This document shows, one piece after another, positions 1-8,782 of a stretch of 64,000 nucleotides of DNA. The stretch is from Plebeiibacterium marinum (GTDB lineage: Bacteria; Bacteroidota; Bacteroidia; Bacteroidales; Marinilabiliaceae). The stretch lies in NCBI RefSeq assembly GCF_026013615.1, contig NZ_JAPDPI010000001.1, positions 1 to 64,000 on the forward strand, read 5' to 3'. The notes beneath the pieces were generated by a model. The model worked only from the letters and a program-made list of their open reading frames with translations, made no database searches and was not told where the DNA came from. Every line of letters begins with the position of its first letter. Position 1 is the first letter of the stretch. The position numbers were made by a program, and so were the translations under genes.

Positions 1-79
1 TAGTCATTCCAACATAATAGGAACCATCCTTCTCACTCTGTAGTAAATAAACAAACCATATTTCTTCTCTTTCCTCCAT
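1..79 (-). CDS. GIY-YIG nuclease family protein, N-terminal part (cut by window edge)
   Basis: Reading the minus strand from an ATG at 79 gives 26 codons with no stop before the left edge. The peptide contains 'WFVYLLQSEKDGSYYVGMT', the start of a GIY-YIG domain: 'FVY' is the GIY strand and 'YVG' the YIG strand. Small single-domain proteins of this type (UPF0213-like) are structure-specific endonuclease relatives of unclear cellular role. Only the N-terminus is visible, so the catalytic Arg and Glu cannot be checked. The gene lies just downstream of a tRNA-Arg and its terminator on the same strand. Confidence 0.75.
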   Translation of the reverse strand, partial: MEEREEIWFVYLLQSEKDGSYYVGMT

Positions 80-102
80 AGTTTTTAATTCTATCAACCA
101 AA

Positions 103-136
103 AAAAGCGCCTGGAACCACAGCCCCAAGCGCTTTT
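103..136 (-). terminator. Rho-independent terminator after tRNA-Arg
   Basis: Arms AAAAGCGC (103-110) and GCGCTTTT (129-136) form a hairpin. On the minus strand it is followed by a T-run (A-run 101-106 on plus). It lies between the tRNA and the GIY-YIG gene. Confidence 0.7.
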
Positions 137-161
137 AACACAATTGACATATTGTATCGTG

Positions 162-233
162 TGACCCCTACGAGATTCGAACTCATATCACTGGAACCGG
201 AATCCAGCATTCTATCCATTGAACTAAGGGGCC
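162..233 (-). tRNA. tRNA-Arg (anticodon CCG)
   Basis: The minus strand folds into a 72-nt cloverleaf. Acceptor GGCCCCT (233-227) pairs with AGGGGTC (one G-U). The D arm is GTTC/GAAT, the anticodon stem CTGGA/TCCAG and the loop TTCCGGT, so the anticodon is CCG (plus-strand 198-200), which reads CGG Arg codons. The T arm is ATGAG/CTCGT around TTCGAAT. The discriminator is A (162) and CCA is not encoded. A TAAATTTG -7-like element lies on the minus strand at plus-strand 273-280, about 40 nt upstream. Confidence 0.93.
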
Positions 234-272
234 GTTAATGTGGTGGACACATTCCTTATTACTAAGGACGCG

Positions 273-280
273 CAAATTTA
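273..280 (-). promoter_or_regulatory. Candidate -7 element for tRNA-Arg
   Basis: The minus strand reads TAAATTTG, matching the Bacteroidota -7 consensus TAnnTTTG, about 40 nt upstream of the tRNA 5' end. No clear TTG -33 box was seen. The rest of 234-532 holds no gene that I can support. Confidence 0.45.
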
Positions 281-532
281 TAAAAACTTTTGAATTATTA
301 TTAAAAATATAGAAAGTTACTGTTCACAATCTCCCTTTACTCGCTATTTCAGCAGCAAAAACAAGTACCTGTGCCATAACTAAGCACTATAATCTTACTG
401 TTTTTTTTTCATAGATATTTGTTTCCATGACCTATTTCACCCACATTTTCTAAAAGATTTTTTAATTTCGCACTTTCTATACGAACTCATTATTTTGAGT
501 TCATTCATGCGAATTTTTGATACAATAACAAT

Positions 533-3319
533 ATGGAATACAACTTTAAAGCCATTGAAGAAAAATGGCAGAAGCAATGGGTAAAAGACAAGACTTACAA
601 AGTGGACATTGATAAAAACCGTCCAAAGTTTTATGTGTTAGATATGTTTCCTTATCCTTCGGGAGCCGGCTTACACGTTGGTCACCCACTAGGTTATATT
701 GCTTCTGACATTTACAGTCGTTACAAACGTTCAAATGGCTTTAATGTATTGCACCCCATGGGCTACGATGCATATGGACTTCCTGCGGAGCAATACGCTA
801 TTCAAACAGGACAACACCCGGCAATCACTACCGAAAAAAACCTGAACCGATACCGCGAACAGTTAGACAAAATTGGTTTCTGTTACGATTGGGACAGGGA
901 AATAAGAACTTGTGAACCAGATTACTATCACTGGACACAGTGGGCTTTTATGAAAATGTTTGACAGCTATTATTGCAACCAGGCCAAACAAGCCCGACCT
1001 ATCTGTGAACTCAAAGAGGCTTTTTGCTCGGTTGGAACAAATGGACTCGACTTGGCCGGCACCGAAGATTTAGAATTTACCGCCGGGGAGTGGAAAGCAA
1101 AATCGGCAAAAGAACAGGATGAAATATTATTAAACTACCGCTTGGCCTATTTAGCCGATACCATGGTAAACTGGTGTCCTGCACTAGGAACGGTTTTAGC
1201 GAACGATGAAGTTAAAGAAGGGATCTCAGTCAGGGGTGGTCACCCGGTTGAACAGAAAATAATGCGCCAATGGCTATTGCGTGTTTCTGCTTACTCCGAA
1301 AGATTGCTAGAAGGATTGGATAATGTTGACTGGACAGACTCCTTAAAAGAAATACAGCGCAACTGGATTGGCAAAAGCGAAGGAGCCGAGATGAAGTTTA
1401 AGGTAAAAGATTCTGATATCGAAATGGACATCTTTACCACCCGTGCCGATACTGTTTTCGGGGTAACTTTTATGGTACTGGCTCCCGAAAGCGAACTAGT
1501 ACAGCAATTAACCACTCCTGAACAAAAGGAAGCCGTAGAGGCTTATCTTGAAGAAACTAAAAAGAGAACCGAAAGAGAGCGTCAATCTGAAGTTAAAAAG
1601 GTATCAGGTGTTTTCTCAGGTGCTTATGCCATCAATCCTTTATCAGGAGAAGAAATTCCAATCTGGGTTGGCGATTATGTGTTAGCCGGATATGGCACTG
1701 GTGCGATCATGGCCGTTCCTGGTCACGATTCGCGCGACTTTGCCTTTGCAAGACACTTTAACTTGCCAATTTTACAGGTAGTAATTCCCGAAGGCGAAGA
1801 GGCTACAGATCCTGCAACCTGGGAAGACTCAAAAGATTCCAAGGCAGGAACCATGATCAACTCCGGATTCTTAAACGGATTAAGTGTTCCCGAAGCTATT
1901 GCCCAAACAAAAGAATATATCCGCGAGAAAAAAGTAGGCGACGTAAAAGTCAATTACCGCTTACGCGATGCCATTTTCAGCCGTCAACGCTATTGGGGAG
2001 AGCCATTCCCTGTTTATTATAAGGATAACATGCCTCATATGGTTGATGAAGCAGATCTTCCTCTTCAATTGCCGGAGATTGACAAGTTTTTACCAACAGA
2101 AAGCGGCGAACCCCCATTGGGTCGTGCTAAAAACTGGGTATACAAAGATGCTTACCCATTGGAATTAAATACCATGCCAGGTTTTGCAGGTTCCTCGGCC
2201 TACTACTTACGCTATATGGACCCTAAAAACGACAAGGCTTTAGTTGGTAAAGAAGCCAATGAGTACTGGCAGGATGTTGACCTGTATATCGGAGGAACAG
2301 AGCACGCAACCGGTCACTTGATCTATTCACGCTTCTGGAATAAATTCCTGTTTGATTATGGATACATTGTTAAAGATGAACCATACAAAAAGCTGATTAA
2401 CCAGGGTATGATCCAGGGACGTTCGAACTTTGTATACAGAATCAATGGAACCAACAAATTTGTTTCTCTAAACCTTAAAGGTGATTATGAAACAACTGCC
2501 ATCCATGTTGATGTAAACATTGTAAGTAACGATGTGTTGGATATAGAAAAATTCCAAAACTGGAATCCCGAATATAAAGATGCCGAATTTATCCTTGAAG
2601 ATGGTAAATATGTTTGCGGATGGGCTGTTGAAAAAATGTCGAAGTCGATGTTTAATGTGGTTAACCCGGATGACATTATCGAAGATTATGGTGCAGACAC
2701 ACTTCGTTTATATGAAATGTTCCTTGGACCACTAGAACAAAGCAAACCTTGGGATACCAATGGTATTGACGGGGTACACAAGTTCCTTCGTAAAACATGG
2801 CGTTTGTTCTTTAACAACAATGATGAGTTTGAAGTTTCTGATGATAAGGCAAGCAAAGATGAATTAAAAACGCTACATAAAGCCATCAGGAAGATCACTG
2901 ACGATATTGAGAAATTTTCATTTAACACCTGTGTTAGTGCCTTTATGATATGTGTTAACGAACTGGGAGCCCTAAAATGCAACAAAAGGGAAATCCTTGA
3001 ACCACTCACTGCCTTACTAGCTCCATTTGCACCTCACTTATCTGAAGAACTATGGAGCTTACTTGGAAAAACCGGCACTGTTTGCGATGCTGAATGGCCC
3101 GAATTTGTAGCCTCACATTTAGTAGAGTCTACCTTCTCCTACCCGGTATCATTTAATGGCAAAATGCGTTTCAAATTAGAAATGCCTGTTGATGCCCCAA
3201 ATAGCGAGATTGAAGAGGCAGTAAAAAACCACGAATCAGCTCAAAAATGGATCGAAGGAAAAACTATTAGAAAAATCATCATCGTTCCTAAAAAAATCAT
3301 CAACGTAGTGGTTGGATAA
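533..3319 (+). CDS. leuS: Leucyl-tRNA synthetase
   Basis: Class I aminoacyl-tRNA synthetase that charges tRNA-Leu in the cytoplasm. The 928-residue length is normal for Bacteroidota LeuRS. The ATP-binding HIGH signature appears as HVGH (residues 48-51) and KMSKS at 701-705. Between them lie the editing (CP1) domain, with its '[16 protein letters not shown]' region near 390-405, and a '[18 protein letters not shown]' segment near 595. The C-terminal anticodon-binding helical domain is complete. The gene stands alone, with a terminator directly after it. ATG at 533 gives the family N-terminus ([16 protein letters not shown]). Confidence 0.98.
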   Translation: MEYNFKAIEEKWQKQWVKDKTYKVDIDKNRPKFYVLDMFPYPSGAGLHVGHPLGYIASDIYSRYKRSNGFNVLHPMGYDAYGLPAEQYAIQTGQHPAITTEKNLNRYREQLDKIGFCYDWDREIRTCEPDYYHWTQWAFMKMFDSYYCNQAKQARPICELKEAFCSVGTNGLDLAGTEDLEFTAGEWKAKSAKEQDEILLNYRLAYLADTMVNWCPALGTVLANDEVKEGISVRGGHPVEQKIMRQWLLRVSAYSERLLEGLDNVDWTDSLKEIQRNWIGKSEGAEMKFKVKDSDIEMDIFTTRADTVFGVTFMVLAPESELVQQLTTPEQKEAVEAYLEETKKRTERERQSEVKKVSGVFSGAYAINPLSGEEIPIWVGDYVLAGYGTGAIMAVPGHDSRDFAFARHFNLPILQVVIPEGEEATDPATWEDSKDSKAGTMINSGFLNGLSVPEAIAQTKEYIREKKVGDVKVNYRLRDAIFSRQRYWGEPFPVYYKDNMPHMVDEADLPLQLPEIDKFLPTESGEPPLGRAKNWVYKDAYPLELNTMPGFAGSSAYYLRYMDPKNDKALVGKEANEYWQDVDLYIGGTEHATGHLIYSRFWNKFLFDYGYIVKDEPYKKLINQGMIQGRSNFVYRINGTNKFVSLNLKGDYETTAIHVDVNIVSNDVLDIEKFQNWNPEYKDAEFILEDGKYVCGWAVEKMSKSMFNVVNPDDIIEDYGADTLRLYEMFLGPLEQSKPWDTNGIDGVHKFLRKTWRLFFNNNDEFEVSDDKASKDELKTLHKAIRKITDDIEKFSFNTCVSAFMICVNELGALKCNKREILEPLTALLAPFAPHLSEELWSLLGKTGTVCDAEWPEFVASHLVESTFSYPVSFNGKMRFKLEMPVDAPNSEIEEAVKNHESAQKWIEGKTIRKIIIVPKKIINVVVG

Positions 3320-3336
3320 AACAAATCGTATTATAC

Positions 3337-3367
3337 AAGGCCATCTCATTTGGGATGGCCTTTTTTT
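3337..3367 (+). terminator. Terminator of leuS
   Basis: Perfect 9-bp stem AAGGCCATC / GATGGCCTT (3337-3345, 3354-3362) followed by a T-run, 17 nt after the leuS stop. Confidence 0.9.
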
Positions 3368-3757
3368 AACCTGCATCTTTCGCGGTCAAAATTACGAGAA
3401 GAGCAGTACTGATCTAACCAGTCTCTGCAAGAAAACTCCTGTTTAATAGTAACTCCCACCACTCACCCCTCGTCCCTGACTGGGGAAGCCTCTCGTACTG
3501 TGCGGGTTGGGATAAAATCAAAGTTATTGCTGAGCAAAGCATCATGTATGGGTAACTAAACCTTACATCCATAAAGTCGGCCTCCAACACAGAGAATAAA
3601 ATCCCACCAAACTTTCCATGACAAAAATCAGCCTATATATTTTTAAAACATGACTTTATTATTGTTTTAAACAACTAACCTTCACTTTCTTTGCAAAAAT
3701 TTATAACGCATTATACAAGAGGATTAAAAGCCTTATTTTTTATTATTTTTTATAGTC
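3368..3757 (+). other. Long intergenic stretch, no gene recognised
   Basis: About 390 nt between leuS and the first yitT. The first 150 nt look more GC-rich than other intergenic DNA here and can form small hairpins (for example CCCC/GGGG around 3466-3485). I recognise no coding frame or known RNA. At the 3' end TTG (3662-3664), 21 nt, then TTTCTTTG (3686-3693) is a plausible promoter for the yitT pair. Confidence 0.4.
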
Positions 3758-4618
3758 ATGACTAAACAAGTCTTTATTCGTGAGGCAAAGTCATATTTAA
3801 TGCTGACTTTTGCCCTTTGTGTGGCGACATTAGGTTGGGCTGCCTTTATCATCCCTGCTGGAATTGTTGGTGGAGGAATAACCGGCTTAGCCAGTACATT
3901 CCATTTTTTATGGGGATGGGATGTTGGTTTGGTTTCTATCTCAATCAATGCACTCCTTGTTCTCCTGGCCATTAAACTGCTTGGTTTTTCGTTTGGTGTA
4001 AAAAGTGTTTATTGTATTATCCTATTTGGTATCCTGCTGTCAGCATTTACCCACTCCTTCCCAAAACCACTTACCGACGACACGTTTATGGCAACCCTCA
4101 TTGGCTCCACTCTGGCAGGAACCGGTGCTGGAATCATATTTGTAAGCGGCGGGAGCACTGGCGGTACTGACATAATCGCCATGATCATAAACAAATACAA
4201 AAACATCAGCCTGGGCAGACTATTATTACTATGTGATATTTTTATAATCTCCACCGGATATATTGTGTTTCACAACATTGAAATAGTAATGTATGGTTTT
4301 ATCACCATGGCTATTTTTGGCTACGCTGTTGACATGGTAATTACAGGAAACAAACAAACCGTACAACTATTTATCATTAGCACCAAATACAAAGAGATTT
4401 CAGAGAATATCATTTCAAGAACAGAAAAGGGCTGTACCATCCTGGATGGCGTTGGGGCATATACCGGAGAGTCAAAAAAAGTATTGATGGTAATCTCAAA
4501 AAAAAGAACTTCTGCGGTACTGTTCAGGATCATTAAAGATATAGATCCTGAAGCATTTGTAACCATGGGAACCGTTTCCGGCGTATACGGTAAGGGGTTT
4601 GACCAGATTAAAGTGTAA
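3758..4618 (+). CDS. YitT family membrane protein (first of tandem pair)
   Basis: 286-residue integral membrane protein of the YitT family (DUF161 plus C-terminal DUF2179). The N-terminal two thirds hold five or six hydrophobic segments with small-residue motifs such as 'GIVGGGITGL' and 'GGSTGGTDIIAMIIN'. The last 65 residues form a soluble DUF2179-like domain ending 'VSGVYGKGFD'. The transport substrate of the family is not established. A close paralog follows 21 nt downstream, so the two probably share a transcript. A candidate promoter is at 3662-3693. Confidence 0.9.
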   Translation: MTKQVFIREAKSYLMLTFALCVATLGWAAFIIPAGIVGGGITGLASTFHFLWGWDVGLVSISINALLVLLAIKLLGFSFGVKSVYCIILFGILLSAFTHSFPKPLTDDTFMATLIGSTLAGTGAGIIFVSGGSTGGTDIIAMIINKYKNISLGRLLLLCDIFIISTGYIVFHNIEIVMYGFITMAIFGYAVDMVITGNKQTVQLFIISTKYKEISENIISRTEKGCTILDGVGAYTGESKKVLMVISKKRTSAVLFRIIKDIDPEAFVTMGTVSGVYGKGFDQIKV

Positions 4619-4639
4619 GTTAAAACAAGTAAGGACAAA

Positions 4640-5500
4640 ATGACTTTTAGTAAGATACTACAGGAAACAAAATCATATGCAACAATCACAATTGCAGTCT
4701 GCCTTTCAAGCTTAGGCTGGGCCGGCTTCCTAATCCCTTCCGGTATAATTGGGGGAGGGATAACCGGCTTGTCCAGCACATTTTACTTTTTATTTGGTTG
4801 GGATGTTGGTTTTACTTCATTAGCAATAAACATTGGCTTAATACTACTGGCCATAAAAATATTAGGCCTATCATATGGCATCAAAACAGTATATTGCACA
4901 GTTATCTTTTCATTGCTGCTTTCATATTTAACCAAACATTTTACCTCTCCAATCGTTAGCGACATATTTATTGCCACACTACTTGGAGCAGCGCTTGGAG
5001 GTACCGGTACAGGTTTATTGTTTATAAATGGCGGAAGCACAGGCGGCACTGAAATCATCGCCATGATCATCAATAAATTTAAAAACGTCAGCCTGGGCCG
5101 CTTATTGCTTACCTTTGATATAGTTATAATATCTACCAGCTATATTGTATTCCACGATATTGAGAAGATTGTTTATGGATTAATCACCATGGCTATATTT
5201 AGCTACTGTATCGACATGGTAATATCCGGAAACAAGCAAACTGTACAATTATTTATCATTAGTGATAAATACGAAGAACTGGTTGATAGAATTCTGACCG
5301 ATGGAGATAAAGGCGTTACTATAATTGATGGGATAGGTGGATACACAAGAGAGCACAAAAAAATCCTTATGGTAATATCCAGAAAAAGGACTTCTTCCAT
5401 CTTATTTAAAATCATCAAAGATATTGATCCCAAAGCTTTTATTACCATGGGAACTGTTTCCGGCGTATACGGGCAAGGCTTTGATAAAATTAAAGCTTAA
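4640..5500 (+). CDS. YitT family membrane protein (second of tandem pair)
   Basis: 286 residues, the same length as the preceding gene and aligning with it end to end without obvious gaps. The shared blocks include 'GIIGGGITGLSSTF', 'GGSTGGTEIIAMIIN', 'GNKQTVQLFIIS' and the C-terminal 'FITMGTVSGVYGQGFD'. Domain order is membrane core then DUF2179. The pair is best read as a local tandem duplication. The two products could form a heteromer or be differentially used, and the sequence does not decide this. Confidence 0.9.
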   Translation: MTFSKILQETKSYATITIAVCLSSLGWAGFLIPSGIIGGGITGLSSTFYFLFGWDVGFTSLAINIGLILLAIKILGLSYGIKTVYCTVIFSLLLSYLTKHFTSPIVSDIFIATLLGAALGGTGTGLLFINGGSTGGTEIIAMIINKFKNVSLGRLLLTFDIVIISTSYIVFHDIEKIVYGLITMAIFSYCIDMVISGNKQTVQLFIISDKYEELVDRILTDGDKGVTIIDGIGGYTREHKKILMVISRKRTSSILFKIIKDIDPKAFITMGTVSGVYGQGFDKIKA

Positions 5501-5590
5501 AATATCTACCAAAATATCCTTGATTTCTAAACAGGTTATAATAACTTGCGGAAAATATTATACACAACACCGCAATAATAAAATTATATC

Positions 5591-6862
5591 ATGTTAAAGT
5601 TTCTATTCAATTTTTCTGGTAGATTTATCTTACTAGCCATTATACTTTACGCAATAACAGGCTGCTCCACAAAAGAACAAAAAGACAAACAAACAATCAC
5701 CAACCCGATAGATACGGTTGCTGTTGCCCCCCCTAACCTATTGTTTGGTTTACCCGTTGACTCTTTTGTAATTGAAAACAACAACGTAAAAAGGAATGAG
5801 TTTTTAGCCTCTATTTTGTTAAAATACGACATTCCTTATAACCAAATAGATAAACTGGCAAAACAAAGCAAGAACACCTTTGATGTTCGAAAAATAAAAG
5901 TAGGCAATCCTTACTTTGTTTTCCTCGATCACGACAGCCTGCATACGCCCCGCTATTTTGTATATGAAATAGACAAAGTAAACTATGTTGTCTATAACTT
6001 ACAGGATTCAATCACTGTAACAACCGGGCAAAAAGAAATCAGGAAAGTAAAAAAAACTGCTTCCGGTATCATAACCTCCTCATTATGGAACGCTATGACA
6101 GAAAATGGCACCAGCCCTGTGTTAGCTTTGCAATTATCGGACATATACGCCTGGACAGTTGATTTCTTTGGAATTGAAAAAGGTGATTATTTTAAGGTTT
6201 TATACACCGAAGACTATGTAGATTCCACCTCTGTTGGAATCAGCTCAATTGAAGCAGCCCTATTTCACCACAGAGGAGATGATTATTATTCGTTTCACTT
6301 TCAGGAAGACAGTGCTACATACAATTACTTTGATGAAAAAGGGAAAAGCCTTCGAAAAGCTTTCTTAAAAGCCCCGCTAAAATTCTCTCGCATCAGCAGT
6401 CGGTTCTCCCATAGCAGGTACCATCCTGTTTTAAAAATCAGAAGACCACACCACGGAATAGATTATGCTGCACCTAAAGGAACACATGTTTTTTCAATCG
6501 GGGATGGACGTATTATTGCCAAAGGATTTCAGGCTCGAGGTGGAGGAAACTATCTAAAAATTAAACACAACAGCGTTTACACTACTGTTTATATGCATTT
6601 AAATGGCTTTGCCAAAGGACTCAATCAGGGCGACAAAGTAAAACAAGGGCAATTGATCGGATATGTAGGATCCACAGGCCTATCAACCGGACCACACCTT
6701 GATTACAGGGTGTTTAAAAATGGAAAACCAATAGATCCTTTAAAAGTAAAAGCACCTCCTGTAGAGCCAGTAAAGAAAGAAGACATGAAAAGATTTAAGG
6801 ATTTTTATAAACCTTTAAAAACACAAGTGGACGAACTAATATTGCCACATAGCACTAAATAA
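5591..6862 (+). CDS. M23 family peptidoglycan peptidase, lipoprotein (HLD active-site variant)
   Basis: 423-residue envelope protein. The hydrophobic N-terminus ends in a lipobox-like 'YAITGC' (Cys about residue 25), predicting a lipoprotein. Residues 50-270 form an N-terminal region often seen before M23 domains. The M23 domain follows: 'HHGIDYAAPKG' carries the HxxxD zinc motif, with 'YMHLNGF' and then 'GPHLDYRVFKNGKPIDP'. The usual last motif is HxH; here the second His is Asp (HLD), a form I recall as common in Bacteroidota M23 proteins. The likely role is cross-link hydrolysis during cell-wall growth. It is monocistronic with its own terminator. Confidence 0.9.
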   Translation: MLKFLFNFSGRFILLAIILYAITGCSTKEQKDKQTITNPIDTVAVAPPNLLFGLPVDSFVIENNNVKRNEFLASILLKYDIPYNQIDKLAKQSKNTFDVRKIKVGNPYFVFLDHDSLHTPRYFVYEIDKVNYVVYNLQDSITVTTGQKEIRKVKKTASGIITSSLWNAMTENGTSPVLALQLSDIYAWTVDFFGIEKGDYFKVLYTEDYVDSTSVGISSIEAALFHHRGDDYYSFHFQEDSATYNYFDEKGKSLRKAFLKAPLKFSRISSRFSHSRYHPVLKIRRPHHGIDYAAPKGTHVFSIGDGRIIAKGFQARGGGNYLKIKHNSVYTTVYMHLNGFAKGLNQGDKVKQGQLIGYVGSTGLSTGPHLDYRVFKNGKPIDPLKVKAPPVEPVKKEDMKRFKDFYKPLKTQVDELILPHSTK

Positions 6863-6869
6863 AAAACAG

Positions 6870-6903
6870 AGGCTGTCTTCAATACAAGGACAGCCTTTTT
6901 TTA
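6870..6903 (+). terminator. Terminator of M23 gene
   Basis: 8-bp stem AGGCTGTC / GACAGCCT (6870-6877, 6889-6896) followed by a T-run. Confidence 0.88.
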
Positions 6904-6927
6904 TTTAAAATCAGATAACTGATTCGA

Positions 6928-7653
6928 TCATTTTGTCGATTTCCTAAAATCCAATAAATCCTTCAAAAACGGCTTAGTTAAAAAGCTTTCATCATCCAGA
7001 GAGCATAATTTTTCAAACATAGCCGGGTTTACAGTAAAAGCCATAATATTTTTTGGCAAATATTTTCGCATAGCCAAATCTGTTGCCCCAATCAACGCCA
7101 TAGGCTCTTCACTCTGGTTTACCAAGGTTAAAATCTGCATACACCCGGAGCCAAACGGAACACTAACAGTGCTTTTGACAGAATCACTAAAATAATTAGC
7201 TCCAATCACCAAAGCACTCAACTGGTCAGCATTTACAAAAAAAGTTACAGACTTAAGATACGCTGCCATCGAATTTTTAATGGTCCCTATATAAATACAC
7301 TTATGCTTTGATTTATAAGGCAAGCACACATCCAACCAATTTTTAGTAACTTCATGCGAACATTTCAACCCCTCTTCATCACACAAAAATTCCACAAATT
7401 CATGAGGCTCTCTGGATTCCTTGCCAAATATCCAATATCCACAGCCTCCACATCCATAATTTGTAGAAGTAAGCTTTAATGTTTGTCCCCGCAACCAGGC
7501 ATTATAATATGCAAACATACAAATCCGCTTAAAACTAACCGGTTCTATTACATTATCAAAGGGGGCATCATGAGGAGCATCATACACAGCAATTAATGGG
7601 ATATCAATCCCAAGCTTATCCATCAAATAGTTTGCATCTAACAATGTAGCCAT
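6928..7653 (-). CDS. DUF169 family protein
   Basis: 241-residue soluble protein without signal peptide. The layout fits DUF169 (COG2043): an N-terminal segment ending in a Cys-containing helix 'RICMFAYYNAWLRGQ', a Cys-rich patch 'NYGCGGCGYWIFG', a central 'ALVIGANYF' region and a late 'SVPFGSGCMQI' motif. The conserved cysteines suggest metal, cofactor or thiol chemistry, but no function is known for the family. The gene sits alone between a plus-strand M23 gene and purN. ATG at 7653 gives a sensible start. Family assignment is from motif memory and is moderately certain. Confidence 0.6.
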   Translation of the reverse strand: MATLLDANYLMDKLGIDIPLIAVYDAPHDAPFDNVIEPVSFKRICMFAYYNAWLRGQTLKLTSTNYGCGGCGYWIFGKESREPHEFVEFLCDEEGLKCSHEVTKNWLDVCLPYKSKHKCIYIGTIKNSMAAYLKSVTFFVNADQLSALVIGANYFSDSVKSTVSVPFGSGCMQILTLVNQSEEPMALIGATDLAMRKYLPKNIMAFTVNPAMFEKLCSLDDESFLTKPFLKDLLDFRKSTK

Positions 7654-7765
7654 GCCAATTATTGTTTATAAAGGTTTATAGGGCAATTTATCAATTATAA
7701 ATAAACTCAATATATATGTTATTTCCTAACCCAAACAATACAAAACCACCCTCTATATAAAAGAG

Positions 7766-8338
7766 CTAAAGCAAATCGTTCAATAACTTTTCTATCACAA
7801 CCGGATAATATTTATATTCCAACGCATGCACCTTTTGTTCAACATCTTCGGCAGAATCACCTTTATCTACTTTACAGGCCTTCTGAAACAAAACTTTTCC
7901 TTCATCATACCTTTCATCCACCATATGGATGGTAATACCGGTTTCCGAATCACTATTAGCCACTACAGCCTCATGAACCTTTTTCCCATACATACCCTTT
8001 CCGCCATACTTAGGAAGTAAAGCAGGATGGATATTTACGATACGTCCCTTAAAGGCTTTAACCAAACCTTCGGGAATAAGCCATAAAAAGCCGGCCAATA
8101 CAACAATATCATACTCCCCAACAATAAGTTCATTTAAGACTTTATCCGTATTATAAAACTCATTTTTATCAAAGACTGTAATATTTATTCCCAATTTCTT
8201 CGCCCTTTGGTTGACGAAGGCATCTTTTTTATTGGTAAAAAAGCGAAATTCGGTGTTAAATGACTTCCCTTTAAAAAAATTTACAATATTTTCTGCATTA
8301 GATCCCGACCCTGACGCAAAGATGGCAACCTTACTCAT
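7766..8338 (-). CDS. purN: Phosphoribosylglycinamide formyltransferase (GAR transformylase)
   Basis: Transfers a formyl group from 10-formyl-THF to GAR in purine synthesis. The start is placed at the ATG at 8338 (MSKVAIFASGSGSN), giving 190 residues; an upstream in-frame TTG at 8356 would add six residues without family support. The nucleotide-binding start 'FASGSGSN', catalytic Asn102 and His104 in 'NIHPALLPKYGG', and Asp141 in 'HMVDERYDEG' are all present. The gene is minus strand and divergent from acpP, and no terminator was identified. Confidence 0.95.
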   Translation of the reverse strand: MSKVAIFASGSGSNAENIVNFFKGKSFNTEFRFFTNKKDAFVNQRAKKLGINITVFDKNEFYNTDKVLNELIVGEYDIVVLAGFLWLIPEGLVKAFKGRIVNIHPALLPKYGGKGMYGKKVHEAVVANSDSETGITIHMVDERYDEGKVLFQKACKVDKGDSAEDVEQKVHALEYKYYPVVIEKLLNDLL

Positions 8339-8427
8339 TTTCTGTGTTTTATACAATTAACTGAACTAATATTAAGAGTGTCAAAAATAGAAAAAAAAGC
8401 ATCTATCATCATTTTATTTCAATTTAA

Positions 8428-8459
8428 TTTGAATAATTATCCTGATTTTTTTTCCTTTG
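8428..8459 (+). promoter_or_regulatory. Promoter for acpP-fabF
   Basis: TTTG (8428-8431), 20 nt, then TTCCTTTG (8452-8459), close to the Bacteroidota TTTG / TAnnTTTG pattern, with about 50 nt to the acpP ATG. Confidence 0.6.
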
Positions 8460-8510
8460 CAAAGTTATTTAAATCAATAAATTTTAATTATTAACTTAAA
8501 ATTAAAAGCT

Positions 8511-8747
8511 ATGTCTGACATTGCATCAAGAGTAAAGGCAATCATCGTAGACAAACTAGGAGTTGACGAAACTGAAGTTACACCTGAAGCAAGCTTCACA
8601 AATGATTTGGGTGCTGACTCTCTTGACACTGTTGAGTTGATCATGGAGTTTGAAAAGGAATTCAACATCGCTATTCCTGATGATCAAGCCGAAAACATTG
8701 GCACCGTAGGTGATGCCATCTCTTATATAGAGGAGAACGCTAAATAA
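8511..8747 (+). CDS. acpP: Acyl carrier protein
   Basis: 78-residue acidic protein that carries growing acyl chains in type II fatty-acid synthesis. The phosphopantetheine attachment site is Ser37 in '[11 protein letters not shown]'. The size and four-helix sequence pattern are standard for bacterial AcpP. It is followed after 35 nt by fabF and then rnc, the usual Bacteroidota order, and a good promoter candidate lies upstream. Confidence 0.98.
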   Translation: MSDIASRVKAIIVDKLGVDETEVTPEASFTNDLGADSLDTVELIMEFEKEFNIAIPDDQAENIGTVGDAISYIEENAK

Positions 8748-8782
8748 GTAAATAAAAGTAGTATTATACTTTAAAAGAAGTT

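Noticed and set aside
8339-8356. TTG start for purN at 8356
   Set aside because: The ATG at 8338 matches the family N-terminus exactly.
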